In this document: positions 33,561 through 46,859 of the stretch, piece after piece | Layout: the number at the start of each line of letters is the position of its first letter | Position numbering within the stretch: position 1 is the stretch's first letter | Source of the DNA: Sphagnum compactum | Taxonomy: Eukaryota; Bryophyta; Sphagnopsida; Sphagnales | Direction: 5' to 3' | Assembly: GCA_965153455.1 (NCBI GenBank) | Contig: OZ234501.1 | Span: forward strand, 7,378,001 to 7,442,000 | Length of the DNA stretch: 64,000 nucleotides | Program-made: the position numbers and the translations under genes | Notes under the pieces: generated by a model | Database searches by the model: none | What the model was told of the DNA's origin: nothing | What the model saw: the letters and a program-made list of their open reading frames with translations, nothing else

Positions 33561-33899
33561 ATAAGCATGGATATTAATTGGTAAAGAGGTATCCTCATCC
33601 TTGACGTCCCTTTTGGAAATCTTTTGTGGTGGTCCAATACATCAATAATTTTGAATTTTGTTTAGTTATCAACAAGCTCAATGACATTATCACAAGAAGT
33701 TGGAGCTAGTAAGGATTATTTAAAGGATGTCGTTGATTGGGAATTGGTGTCCACCTACATGATATTGGGAAGCCACATCAAGTTTTTGACAAATATCAAG
33801 CTAGCAAACAAATTTCAATTCATGGAAAACATACTTGGGAGTAATCAAAAGCCTTTGATATTGTCTCAAATAGTTCATCCTCAGTTTCCCACTATTTAA

Positions 33900-34955
33900 T
33901 TGAATGTTTCAACGTTGTCATTCATCATAAACATAATCACGAAAAATAAAAACCCAAACTAAGGGAAATTTGGACCTTGTATCTAGTTTCAATGCTTGTT
34001 GTCACACTTGCTTGTCGAGATGAAGCTTGATCCAAAAGTGTGTGGGCTTCATGCAAAATCATGCATCAATCAATTATCATTATCATCAATTCCATAACAA
34101 AACAACACAAGGATCCTTAGCAATGTTGAAATACATGAAATATTTTCATTATGAAAGGAAAGATAATTGACCCGAGTATATGCGGCACAAAGATATGAAT
34201 GAGAAGGTTTTAAGACCAAGAAAATATCATGATTTAATAAATCATTGATCTATTATTGTTTGATAGGTTCTAGGATGTAACAAGGTCTGGGAAAAAAACA
34301 AAATTTCATGGGTTCACCAAGGTTTGACAAAATAATAACTCATGTGATCTTCATTCGAAGAACAAAAAATCATGGCAATGGTGATTAGCTTTTGTAGAAG
34401 AGAGGAAGTGACTTTAAGAAATACAAACCCAAGAGCTTGTAACTCTCGAATTCTTGTTGGAACAAGAACACACTGCGGCCAAGGAGGCTAGGCACTCAAA
34501 AGGGGGTAGCTTCGACACCAAAGGTACCCTTGGGTGTTTGATGCAATTCAAGTGCCCAAGGGCAAGTTCTTGAAGACTTGAGAACCTTCGAGAGTTTCGA
34601 TTTTTGACGACTTAAGGTTTTCAAGCCCTTAGTTTTGTGGAGCTACCTTTTGCAACAAAGGTTGCAAGGCCAAGAACTCCACACAATTTGGTGGAGCTCT
34701 CACCCTTGTGTCCCTTGTTGTAGAAAGTGGTCTGGCTTTTTTTCTACAACTTTAAATCAAGTCCTAAAATCATGACATCAAAAGCTATAGTGGAGACATA
34801 CCTTAATGTTTTTGTTGCATCATGTTGGAAAAGCTTCAACTTGAAGTGACAAAGAACACACATTTATACATCCTGGAACCTTGAAAATGCTTTCATTGAA
34901 AAATGCACTCAAAACCCTAAAAGCATTTACCTTTGTGCAATTATATATGTTTCCA
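33900..34955. other. Intergenic DNA, slightly GC-richer at 34430-34720
   Basis: No gene is supported. The richer patch has repeated words such as CTTGAAGACTTGAGAACC, CGACTTAAGG and GGTGGAGCT but no long ORF. It may be an old dispersed repeat. Confidence 0.4.
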
Positions 34956-35231
34956 TTAAACAAATGATTCTTGAACAACAAGCTCAAACCAAAATTGTGG
35001 CACATCATAGAAACATAAATATTTTTCGATTTCTTCAGCTATGACATGTACAAGCTTGCTTTCAACCACTAGCCATCGCTTTTCTTTTTTGTTGCTGCTT
35101 GGAATTTGTCCACATGTAAGAGATTCACTTCCACCTTGGAGCTCTTGGTTTGGCATTCTCATTTTTCTTCTATGGCATTTGCTAAAAGTGGAATGAGAGA
35201 TCTTAATTAAAATGGTTCCTTTTGACTCCAT
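34956..35231 (-). CDS. Hypothetical 91-residue ORF
   Basis: The ATG at 35229-35231 opens 91 codons: MESKGTILIKISHSTFSKC, then a basic stretch (CHRRKMRMPNQELQGG), a polar middle, and a hydrophobic end. No motif, signal peptide or relative in the window. It could be a small exon or chance; base composition is only mildly different from the flanks. Confidence 0.2.
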   Translation of the reverse strand: MESKGTILIKISHSTFSKCHRRKMRMPNQELQGGSESLTCGQIPSSNKKEKRWLVVESKLVHVIAEEIEKYLCFYDVPQFWFELVVQESFV

Positions 35232-38200
35232 ATTTCTTATTGCCTATTTTAGATTTTTAAATTTTCATTTCCACATTTCCATTTTTAATGGTTAGTTCCA
35301 TTTTCGTTTTATTGGTGATTTTGAAATGTAAATGTAAAATGTAACTTTTTACCAAAATAATTTTCCCTCTTAATAAAATTTTTAAAAATTCAAATTTCTT
35401 ACAAAAAATTTTATGGAATTATTTAAGGTAATTCAATGGATTTTTTTTAGTCCCAATATGTTTTAAGTTCAATATAAAGAGCTATTTTGGACTGCCATAA
35501 AAAGATTCTATACTAAAAAATGTGAAATTATTTCCTGATAATAAACTAGAAATACGTTCAAATGTTGAATACATTACCATATACTAGTAAAATTAAATAT
35601 TTAACACTATGTTTATTTCATTTATATGTCAATAAATTTGTAATAAATGCCTATGGAGCATGTACCATATTATATTTTTCAATATAATTTTGAATCCATC
35701 TCTTGACCCCCTCTCATGCTCTCCTCCCAAGTTACTTCTTAACAAGATTATTTGGATCTAGTTACATACCCATGAATGTAAACATGTTACTATCCCTTCA
35801 TAACAAATGCACATTGCATGGTCATTTGCGGATGTATGTACATTCTACACATTATAATCCTTTTTAATCTATGTTCATGCCTATTATTATCCAACATTAT
35901 CCAATTTTTAAAAAACATATTTTATATATCGTTGGGTGTTTGTAAGCCCCCTTTATCATCTCGTCATAACCTATGGTAATCTGGTTTTGATCATACCCAT
36001 GACGATTTGTCATTACTCATGTAAATCTATCTTAATCCTCAATAATGCAATTTTCAAATATATATGATGAATCATCTTTATCCATGATCTTCTTTTGTAC
36101 ATATATGTGATCATTCATCATTACCTATTGAAATTTGTGAAAATCCATGATAATCAAATGTTCAAGTAATTCATAATGATTAGTCATTATCCATGCCAAT
36201 TTGTTATACTCCATGATAATGCAATTTTTTCCTTATCCATAAATATTGTCAATATTTGTGTTAATTTGTGATAAGACGATACTACATTTTTCCCCATTCC
36301 AATATAGTTTATAATTATCCCCTTCAATTCCTTCTAATCCATGTTAATCCATTTTTTACCATATTCATGAGAAGTTGTGCAACATATTGTTAATAAATTT
36401 CGTAGTACTTTCATTCGGCTAGTTTTTATCTACCATCTCCATGGTACATTATCATACACATCCATTCTTAATTCAAGTCTCATGTGTGGTTACTTTCCCT
36501 TTAGGTATCATTATAATATGTGTCTATTATAAGTTAAGATATTCAAATTCAACCAAATACTTTTATGTGATGCACAACATTCATTTTATTATATGATCAT
36601 CCACTTTTAAAATCCACTTTCATCATCCATGAATAGGTAATGTCTAAACTTGTGAAGTGCAAATACCATGGTTAAGGTTTCATGTTATGTGATACTATAA
36701 TTTTTCTTTACGTTGTTCAGTAGTCCAAAAACATAAACTACATGTTAATGGGTGAAAGCACATTAGGTGGTACATTTCAGGAAAAAAAAATTAGTTTTTG
36801 GGGGGCAAAATTTCTTTCATTTCATTTAGCATCTTGAGAAACACGTGAAATGGATTTTTTAACACAAAGCCTCCAAGATAATTCTCGTTACCTTTCAAAT
36901 GATAACGTTTTTTCAACAAACTTTTATCACTACTGCACAATGAGTCCAAATCCACTAACCTAAATCACTACGAGGTTGTAAAAGTGAACCAAATTTACCA
37001 TGCCCTAATTTCAATTCACTTTCAATGAAATTTTAACCACACATTCACTTGTAGTCAAAATCATTTTCTAAAGTTATTTTAGGTCCTATTAAGATGAGAA
37101 TTTCAATGTTATATAAAATTTTATAATAGTCATTATTTAATATAATTAATTTATATTGTGTAAGATTATTTGTCATAATATTTTATTGCATCAATTAGTT
37201 ACAATATGACATATTAAATGGTGATTTAAACCAACTTATAACTTAAGTAATAATTTATAAAATAATTTAATATTTTATCAGATAAATTAATTTATAATTA
37301 ATCAACATATTCCATTATTTTGAAAACAAATGAATTACAACAAAATTCCAAATAATTCAATAAAAATGAAAAATTTTATTAAATTTACTAATCATTAATA
37401 TTAATTCATTGGCATACTATTAATAAATTATTTTCAATATTTTTATTATCAAATAACATTTTATTAATAATTATATAATTTAAGTTATATTGAAATAATA
37501 AAATATTTAAATTAAATTAAATATATTTCATTATAAAATTTCAGTACTATTGAATTTACATATTCCATATATATAATTAAAATAAAAAATACTCTATTTT
37601 ATTTTCAGATTATATTAAATAAATAAATTATTAATTATTCTACTAGTTTATATTATTAATCAACATACTATTTATAATAATATAACCTACTTTATTTTTT
37701 AGTATTGAGAGTTAATGTAAAATATTTTTATATAAATTTATTTCATTGTATTTATTATATCATTTAATGATATAATTTATTGTTAGTTTCTAAATATATA
37801 TTTCAAGTACCATTTGCACAAAAACTTTTTAATATTAACTTGGTAGAAATTCAAAAACACTTAGTTTCAAAAAGTAACATTTGTGACAATAATCTTTGAC
37901 CATTATATAGTGTGCTTTCACCTTGATCATGTTTTCTTATCAAGTTATGCATTAGCATGACACCTATAATTAACAATTATGCATATGTATGGACATAAAA
38001 TTTTACAATGTGTTGGTGGAATCGATGTGTCCAGCTTTATACAATGATTTTCCAATTTTGGGGGTATGCCCTTTAGATATGAAGGTAAGTGTAGTCAACA
38101 TTGTGGGACTATAATTCATGTCAACTCCAAGTTGGGATTTTTGAATGGTCTATGTTGGATAGAGGAGGTGCCACAAACCATTTATGGTAAATGTTTGGGG

Positions 38201-40429
38201 TTGTGGGCTTTATGGTTTGCTGCATGGTATAGACCAATTTAATGTTACTACATTATTTCTTGAGAAGGCTTTACTTTTGCAGTGGGTACGATTGCATGGT
38301 GTCTTAGCAAGTATAAATTCCATCCTCCAATGTGATTGAACTTTTCTATGGAATGGTTACAGGTTGTTTTTATTAGTGTAGTCATTTATGATGATGGTTA
38401 AACATCTCGAGGTTTTTTTTTGACATAATATTTCACTATGAATTTAAAAACACAAGATGAAACACACTTGGGTGGGGACTTCATAGATGTGGTCTCAAAG
38501 AATCAATTCCTAACACCTTTTTTGGGGGAGTGTGTTTGTTGCACACTACTAGTTTTGTTGGTGCTTGTAGTAGCAATTGAATTGTGAACATGTTTGTAAT
38601 ACATAGTTGTAATAAAAAACATTAGTGAAGTTCTTTTCAACAATGAATTTTGTTGTGATTATGGGGTTCTTTGCAACATTTATGTGGTCTACTTTATCCA
38701 TAGGTACAACATACTCACCTTTATTTCTATTATTTTGTGGGCATTTGGACTTACTAATGTTTGTTTTTCCCTTTCACCTATTTTTAGCGGTCAAATTTTG
38801 CATTTCATAAAATGCTGGAATTTTCAGAACTCCTTCCATCTATGGGGTTTGGATTCTTGAAATCATTATTTGTTTGTGCACGTGCAATGTTGCCACTTCT
38901 GATATTGGATTAGCAATGATATTCACAACTTACCACATTTTTTCGACATAAATGCTAATACAAACCAACATTTGATGGACTTAAAGTAATAGTGGAAGAC
39001 ATGTTTACTGCCATATTGACTATGGATCCAAAATCTAATTCTAGATGTAGCTTAGTATCAAACATGGCTTTTAGGGTCTACATGCAAACTTGGTTATATA
39101 ACAATACTATATGTACTAACCATGCAAGTTGCATGTTGAAGTTGCATTTTATGAGTTTTATCTAAGAAAGTAGAATAATAGATTATTATCTAGACTAGCT
39201 AGGCACTTTGCTTTGTGTGCAGAGCTTCATGTTAGTTGCCATGTAGTTACAGTTCACTAAGGAAATCAATTAAAGTGCCCAATAAATTGAGTTTCAATTG
39301 CCAACTAGCTGTAAAAGACCATTGAAATGACCAATATGTTGTGACAAAAATGTAAATTATTATTCAAAACAACTAATGCACACCTACATTTGCCCCATGA
39401 ACAATTGCAAAACAATTATGATGATTGGGAACCAATTTCATCTAGTAGTGGTAAAGAAGCAACATTTTAGTTGTTCCTTAATTGTCATTTAGTCACATGC
39501 ATCTCCACATCAGTCACATATTGGTATTTAATTAATTGTACCACATTGCTCAAAGTAACTCCAATATGACTACAGACAACCAAATATTGTCAAAATCCTA
39601 ATTGCATATATGTCTTCTAGCATAGGTAGCATAGTTACACAATAGTGTTATAGCCAAGTATTCCAGTTGCCACTAATTAAAAATCAGTTGCAAGTTCCCA
39701 AAATTACCCATTAAATCAACTACAATTCAATTAGCTTAATCCAATTATTTAGTTGCAAAATGGTATGTGGTAGTTGTGTCGTAATTTCAAAGTAATAGTT
39801 GTACATAAAACATATAATTTAGCGTAGAGTTGTTACATGGTTGCCAATAAATACACAAGTCAACTATTATAGAACTACATTGCACAAAATACTAGTCATA
39901 GAACATTGTTGAGAGGTGGAAAATGTAGTTATAAATTAGTGCACTTCAACAATTTCTCAGTAGCGGCACAATTATTGAATAGTTGCCACTTAGTACACAA
40001 GAATGCTCTCTCTGAGTTACCATTAAGTTGCCATAGAGTTGCACCAACATATCTCCAATAGTTACCTTATAGTTATCAATTAATTGCATATGATTGAACA
40101 AAATAGCTTTGATAGAACTTTGTCACGACTATTAGGTGGTATTTTGTAATGGAACATTAATTGCACATCAATTGGCCCCATAGACACACACTAGCTGTAA
40201 TACAATTCCAAATTAGTCACCAAAGCCTTTACCATAAAGTTATTCTTAGTTGTAAGTTAGTTGCAAAAAATGACAATACAATTCATCCATTGAATGGATG
40301 AATGAAATAATAGTGCATATAATCGTTAATGTAGTTGTAAAATAGTTGTAAGTGAGTTGTAATGGATGCTAACAGACATCATCCGTTGAAAATCGGATGA
40401 AAAGCCATGTTGGTCTATTGGTCATCCAT
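35232..40429. other. Long AT-rich gene desert
   Basis: I find no supportable gene in about 5 kb. 35900-36400 has degenerate repeats of the words CATGATAATC and TTATCCATG. 37080-37800 is almost pure A+T. 39200-40400 holds many TAGTTGYAA and AGTTGCCA words, similar to CACTA subterminal motifs, but I could not pair terminal repeats around them. Confidence 0.5.
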
Positions 40430-40639
40430 GGGGGTTTGTGCAAGAAGGTGACGTGGACAATAGATGTGAACAAGTGGCATCTAGTTGCATGTGAGTTGCA
40501 TTGTATATACGATATCATATACAATATTAAGGTGTCTGGTGCAACTCTTGTAACTTTTGCAACTTGTCCAATAGCACTCATGCTATATAAATACCTAGAG
40601 TTGCAAGTGTCCAATACAATTCAAAATTGTAGTTGCAAC

Positions 40640-42568
40640 CTCAGTTGCAAAAACTATAGTTTTCTCATTGTGGATCTTTATATGTCCAAGCAAAGACATC
40701 CTTGTATTCCATCAATAATTCCTTTAATGAACTCATATTCTCTTGAGTTAATTATGCATTGACCTTAATTGTTTGTGGATTATCCTTTGTTCCCTAGGTT
40801 AATCTTCATGAGTTGTTGATACTTAATTAAAGTCCATTCTACAATTTACAATTCCTACATGACCTTTGTTGGTGTTTCATCTCTCTATAATTGACCTAGT
40901 ATGTGGTAATAATAAATCTAAGGATACACCTTGTTTTCTAGAGCTATTTTAGGTTTTTTGTTGACTATTGTTCCAGGAATAATTCTATAGTTTACTTTAG
41001 TGTATATATTAAAATCTAAGGTTTCTATAGTTCTTTGAATTTGAATTATGTTGACTATAGCCGAACTTATTGATTTTAAAGGTAAACATATTGCATTAAT
41101 AGAAAATAACTTAAGTTCACTTGCAAACATCAAATTTTTTTTTCATCTATGATGCCATTTTAATGGTCAAAGCACAATAAGACTTTTGGTCTTTTTAAAT
41201 TAATACCCAACATTTTTGTCATTACTATGGTTTTGATATTACCATTTCCATGTGTTATAATCATGTTATTATGCCAGTCATGTGCCTTTTTGGCATCTTA
41301 AGCCATGGTCTACCCAACAACATGGAATAATTATAATCTACAATAATGTTCTATGGACTATGAATGTGGATATATATGGTATACCATGCACATACATCTT
41401 CAAATCTCTTATCAATCCTACTAGTTTTGTTATGGTTTGATTTACAATTCGGGTGAAAACATGGTCAAAGGAACTAGGGGCACCAAGGTAAAAGTCCTTT
41501 TCCAAGAACTACACATAACATGTGTCATTTTTGTATTGGTTTATAACTTTAACATTTGTATTTCAGGTACCCCTTTTAATATTGCATTTTAGACATAAAT
41601 ACATTTTGATTACAAATTGATTTTATATCATGTATATTATACATTCATGCCTTCTATCACATAAACATCAACAACTTTTGTTAAAAACACATTTTCAAAA
41701 TCCATAATTTTCAAGGTCAAAAACATTTTTGAGCCAAATGTGTACAAATTGGTTATTAAAAAAAAATCCTCAGTTCAAGTCCTTTTGCCCTTCTAATCAT
41801 CAATGTTAAAATCCTCTCAATTTTCAAAAGGAATGGTGCACATTTGGTAGAGAAAAAGACATTTGAAAAAAATTAAGATTATCCACTCTTGAGGTTTGAG
41901 TGCTTTAATTGAACATGCAAAAACCATTTTTTATTTGTGTCAAGCTTTGAGCATGTAAAGTTTGCAATTAATGGAAAATATTCCGAAAAAAATTATGACA
42001 ATCCAAATTATTATGCTTCATTTGTGATCTTTCAAATATACAAATATGTAGTTTTAAAGAATGTCCATTCGTTTGGGTGGCTCCTTTGACTATGTTTTTA
42101 CACATTCACAGATTATAGGGTGTTAGTTTAAGTTTCCACCATGAACTTCCTCAACTTCTCCTCTACTTCCTAATTCATTACAATTTTGTTCTTCCTTGCA
42201 AATTCTTTATTTTTGAACAAATGTTTTTTTAGTGGCCTATTTTCAAATGGTTACATGAACATCAACCATGTTAATTGAGGCAATAACAACTTTTATGTTA
42301 GCTATAGGTTTGTTCTTTGTGATTTTTCCACCTTTGTCCTTAAACAAGTCTACATTTTGCCAAATTTCGGATATTTCATCAATTTGTGGCCCATTATCCC
42401 ACAAATATGACAAGGATAGTTTAATGGTCTTGGAGGTTTACTAGTATGTGTATTAACTTTAGTGAGTGAAAGCGTAATCAAATAGACCACAAAAGTAATA
42501 TTCTCTAATTCGAAAGTAGTGATTTTCACATTTAAGCATGAAAATAGATCAAGAACTCCTTTTATCAT
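40640..42568 (-). pseudogene. Ty3/gypsy retrotransposon relic, gag end to start of RT
   Basis: On the - strand, in the correct order: a retroviral-type zinc knuckle near 42380-42420 (CHICGIMGHKLMKYP, final Cys changed to Tyr), a following FKDKGGKITKNKP-like stretch (about 42300), and a protease/linker segment with YSMLLGRPWLKM (about 41300). Next comes the block KIALENKVYP at about 40920, which is shared with the second relic near 48280. The start of the reverse-transcriptase linker is near 40680. Many stops. There is no recognisable integrase, RNase H or LTR pair, so it is a deep, truncated relic. The family is Ty3/gypsy because the zinc knuckle, GRPWL and linker blocks match that group. Confidence 0.7.
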
Positions 42569-42599
42569 AATGCAAAACCATGGAGCTTAAATTGACATC

Positions 42600-43300
42600 A
42601 TAAGAATCTAGATTTTTAAAAATGAAAAGAAATTGCATCAGAAACATGTGTAAATAATGCATTTGAAAATTGAAAATTGAAATGTATTAAACTTACTTCA
42701 TTTCCAAAAACCAAATATAACATTTATAAATTACATGTTTTCACAAAACCCATGGTATACTTTAAGGTTCCTAATATTTATTTGATTTAGACATTGTTTT
42801 AATCTATTTGCACCTACTTTTATGAAGTATGACATTTACTTGCACCTACTTTCATTCACAATAATCTTATTTAACTCCTGATTAAATATATTTTTATCAT
42901 ATTTTTTCACATAAAATCAATAACCATATTAACCAATCTTTTTACCCAACCAAATTACATGTTTGATAATTTCATGATACACTTTAAGGTAATTGTAATT
43001 CAACCCAAAAAAATACACTAGCTACTTTACTTAATTATGCTTTCATCTCAGTAATAGCTACAATGTGTTCATTTTTCTTTTGCTTCTACACATCTCCACA
43101 TTATGGTTCATACGATGATAATTTGTACAATACATATTTAGTTTTGCAACGATTTGGTTCCTCATAACCACAATCCTTACTCTTAATGTTTATGGTATAG
43201 ATAATTGAAGCACCCCCACACTCCTTGAAAAACTCAAATGCGAGTTTGAATATGAAAACAACGAAAGGAGTTGGGTTACATTCCCTAGTTTGTAGCACTT
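42600..43300. other. AT-rich DNA between retrotransposon relics
   Basis: No gene seen. The word CACCTACTTT(C/T)AT occurs twice near 42810-42855. Confidence 0.4.
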
Positions 43301-44000
43301 CAGGGGTAAAGGGCATGTTGGAGCTTTGGGATGGGACTAAGACAAATGGCAAGCGAGTCAACTATTCACACAAACATACACAAACCAAACAACAAGTTGG
43401 TTAGTGCGTGGTTGGAGCATTTTTGGTGCACGGACGAGCCATGGGCATACACGAACTCAGCCTGAACTTGGGGGAAGCCACCACCTTTCCCCTTATAGTA
43501 TTCCTTGTGATTAGCCACAAGGGCACAAGGGTTGCATCCAAATGTCATTTGGTCCTAGGACTCCCAAGTTGGGAGTCCTAAAACTCCCGAAATTGAAACT
43601 TTCAACAATTTGGCCATAACTTCTTTTGAAAACCTCCGATTGAGGTAAGATTCAAGGCAAAGTTGTAGCCCTTGTCAAGAGCTTTCCAATGATGTGTGGC
43701 ACACTACCTGCACACATGTATTTCAGGGCGATTCTAAGCTTTTAGTGGGCGGGAGTCAAATTGGCACTTTAACTCCCAACCCTTTTTTTAGCCATAACTT
43801 GTGTTTTAAGTACTCAAATAGGTCATGCAAGCCCATTTCAAACATTAAAATTTCAAAAAAAAAATTTATGGTATAAAAATCTCTTTAATCCAATGAGTTT
43901 TGACCCTTGAAATACCTCTTTGAAGACTTGGACTCCATAGGGATTCCAACTCCCAAAGTGGGAGTCCACTTGGGAGTGTGTGATGTGAGGAATTCTTGCA
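43301..44000 (+). mobile_element. LTR-like segment A with adjacent polypurine tract
   Basis: A purine tract CAGGGGTAAAGGG (43301-43313) directly precedes TGTTGGAGCTTTGGGATGG at 43316, as a 3' LTR follows its polypurine tract. The 0.7-kb segment aligns along most of its length with 54478-55165: shared blocks include GGAAGCCACCACCTT, AGAGCTTTCCAA, TTTTAGTGG and GGGAGTCAAA. I see no matching second LTR nearby and no pol, so it is a solo or truncated LTR. The right edge is uncertain. Confidence 0.5.
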
Positions 44001-44432
44001 CACCTTCAACATACAGATATGCACTCACAAAACCCGCTTGGAAGTGGAACTACTGTGTAGTTGTAGTCTAACAAGTATGGTGGTTCAAGGTAATGCAATG
44101 AAGCTCACTAAGAATCTAATGCGTTGTGTCCACTTGGAAGATACAAAGACATTGTGGGAGAATCGCAACTCACCATGATGGAATATGAAGGGCATTATGT
44201 TGGCGTTCATTCAATGTCATGTTTGATGGTTGAACCCTTTTTGTTCCATTCGTCATAACATCTACATACAACCTCATAATCTAACATGCATTGGATTTTT
44301 GAAAAGGCTAATCTAAAAGGAGCCATGTTACAAAATCTTATAATTTTTTATTTTTTTTTATCAAGAGTTAAGCCTTTGAACTAAACATCACTTTGCTTAG
44401 ATTGAGGAAAAAACAGACAAATTCAACCCCCT

Positions 44433-44815
44433 CTACTTTCGGCAAATGTAGCTCCCTTACAGCAAACCCAATGATGCTGAAATTTGGAGAGAACCTTCTA
44501 CACCTCCTAAACAAGAATTGTTTTAAGTTTGACACAAATCCAACGGTGGATTTGGAACGAACAACTATTTGAAATAAAACTCCAGAGGCTTTGTCATGGA
44601 AATCCTTCCATGAACTCCACTATAAACACCATCTACTTCCGGCAAGTGTAACTCCTTTACTACAAACCCGATAATGCTAAAATTTGGAAAGAACCTTCTA
44701 CACTTCCTAAACAAGAACTGTTTTAAGTTTGACACAAATCCAACGGTGGATTTGGAAGGAACAACTATTTGAAACAAAACTCCAAAGGCTTTGTCATGGA
44801 AATCCTTCCATGTTT
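44433..44815. repeat. 200-bp tandem duplication
   Basis: CTACTTYCGGCAARTGTARCTC starts copies at 44433 and 44633. The following blocks (AACCTTCTACAC, CAACGGTGGATTTGGAA, TTTGTCATGGAAATCCTTCC) match at the same 200-bp offset. Divergence is low, so it is a fairly recent duplication. Confidence 0.85.
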
Positions 44816-45685
44816 ATTTCTTGCACACATCCTTTTCATGAACAACACCTTTCCACACATAAAAAGTAATCTTTTCCTCACACATTCATTCTCCTCCTTT
44901 CCCCTTCCCCAACACAAGATACTCCCCTCTCCCTTGGTAAGCATTCATGACCTTCCTTGAGCTTGTTCCCTTTGACTAATGGAAGTTTTGAATCCTTCCT
45001 TCTAATCAATGGCCTCCTCATCCTTTAAAAGCCAATGAGAATTGAGAATGATTTGCCCTCCAATTGATTTTAGGATGAGAATTCTTAGGCCCAATGAGAC
45101 ACAAAAAATATTCCATCCTCTAATCAAATAGGATGACAATCCTCATGACTAATGGGATTGGAGGACTCATCCTTCCCCTTATCTTGGATATCTGAATGAG
45201 GTTCTTAAGTTTGATCCTTATCCTTTCCGTCTGTTGACCCTCACATCCTACTTCTTCATCCTAATTATTTTAAGTAACTAACTACTAGGACAATTTATCA
45301 ATAGTAACAAGTAAACATCCTTGAATCCTTACTTGACTAAATCAATTCAATGGTTGAAGTAACATCCCCACGTACCATTTACTCTTTTGATATCCCTTAC
45401 TTATTTTTTCTTCCATGCATTAATTAACTATGTAGTACATAGTAAATTGGAATTAAAATTTACATCACAAAAACCCCCACATACCCCTAGATCCATTGTC
45501 GAAATAAGGGTTCAATGAATCCATTAGATCTAGGATGTTCGAATTTTCATGAGGTTTCGCCGTCACTCCCACACCTTACGCCTACCCTAATTTGTTAAAT
45601 AAAAAGGCATTAACCCTTTCTGAACGCAAGTACCACATTGTTTCTACTACCTTTTGTTTTTGTTGATGCAAGTGATAATTTAGTC
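44816..45685. other. Upstream region of the 147-residue ORF
   Basis: Intergenic DNA with no gene of its own. 45460-45600 carries a repeated TCTAGGATGTTCGAAT/TAGATC-type patch and is slightly GC-richer, and could hold the promoter or 5' UTR. No clear TATA box was chosen. Confidence 0.35.
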
Positions 45686-46129
45686 ATGGCGGATGATGTC
45701 ACTACGCCTTCGAATCCTTTAATTGCACCAGCAGACAAGGAAGAACTTGAAGAAGCACCGCTTGACGGAACACTGCTTAACGAAGTAGCGCTTAAGGTGA
45801 ATGTCTCTCAATGGTCGCGCGAAGAAAAACCATCCAAAAGAGTGGTGCGCACTCGAGTCGATCGTTTGGCATGGGATCGTCGATTGTCTCCTAACCCACA
45901 TGCCTTAACAATTTATTTAGAATTCGTTCCTGCTCGAGGAACCGCGCCAGAAAGGTTTGAAGAGTGTCAATGTGAAGACGACGATGTTCGTCTTCATTGT
46001 CGAACTTGGGTTCCCGGTGATGGCCATTATCGTTGGCTACGAGGCCCAATTAACCCCCTTTCCATGGAGCATCGAGCCGAATACGTAGCTCGCACCATTC
46101 GTCACATTCTAGAGTTTTTGCAATTGTGA
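45686..46129 (+). CDS. Unrecognised 147-residue protein, probably a real gene
   Basis: I do not recognise the family. The ATG at 45686 sits in ATTTAGTCATGGCG, a good plant start context; a longer reading back to 45638 would begin with TTG. The ORF is GC-richer than its flanks and has balanced codon use. An acidic N-terminal third (PADKEELEEAPLDG) is followed by a basic centre (SREEKPSKRVVRTRVDRLAW). The C-terminal part looks folded: HALTIYLEFVPARG, a Cys-bearing patch FEECQCEDDDVRLHCRTW, then GDGHYRWLRGPINPLS and a helical end, YVARTIRHILEFLQL. No signal peptide or membrane segment. Three Cys plus one His could bind metal. It may be a complete small gene or a terminal exon. AATAAA at 46384-46389 and AATAAA near 46247 could serve polyadenylation. 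Confidence 0.6.
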   Translation: MADDVTTPSNPLIAPADKEELEEAPLDGTLLNEVALKVNVSQWSREEKPSKRVVRTRVDRLAWDRRLSPNPHALTIYLEFVPARGTAPERFEECQCEDDDVRLHCRTWVPGDGHYRWLRGPINPLSMEHRAEYVARTIRHILEFLQL

Positions 46130-46859
46130 TCTATTCCCTTAAAGTTGTTTACTAAGTTGTAATTTACCTGAGGCCACTCAGGTGGAAATGTTAATACTTA
46201 AGTTTGATTTAGATTCTATCTAAGCGTCTGATAGAAGTGAAGACTAAATAAAGATGTATTAGGACTGCATCCTAGAAATCTTTCCAGTACATCATTCATG
46301 CCTGAAGATTATTCTACAGGCTAACTTAATATTGTCATGGCGAAATGTTATTGTTAATTATGGGCTTGTATTCCCAATATATCAATAAATCACATCTAAT
46401 TCTACATCCCCTTTCCCTTCTCTACAACATAAAAGGATAATGCACTTAAAAAGGTTTACTAAGTCCTAAAACTAACTAAGCCTTGCATCAATTTAAATAA
46501 AAAAGTCTTCTACGCTGAAATATCCAAAGGCTAATCCAACTCCTAATAATTATTACTTGGAGGTTTATCAGGATTCAAATCATTAATATTAAGGAAAACT
46601 ATGGAACTAAGGCTTAACAATTTGTGGTATTATAATCCATGGCTCACATGTGGGTTCATTCCCTCACACTCCTTAACCCACACACTCCCGATAGTGCAAA
46701 TGTGATTCTTGGGTTGCATTCTCGGCCCACACCTTTCCATGCCTTTGCCTTGGTCATGAACCCAAGGCTAAGGTCATGACAATAATGAACTCTATGCTTT
46801 AGGTATAAAAAGACCATTTTTGCACACAAATGCAGATTCTTTCTATTATTGTAGAATGT
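46130..46859. other. Downstream of the 147-residue ORF
   Basis: AATAAA near 46247 and at 46384-46389. No other coding signal up to the retrotransposon relic. Confidence 0.4.

Noticed and set aside
45638-45685. Extending the 147-residue protein to a 163-residue one starting at 45638
   Set aside because: The extension starts with TTG and the added residues are AT-rich. The ATG at 45686 has better context.
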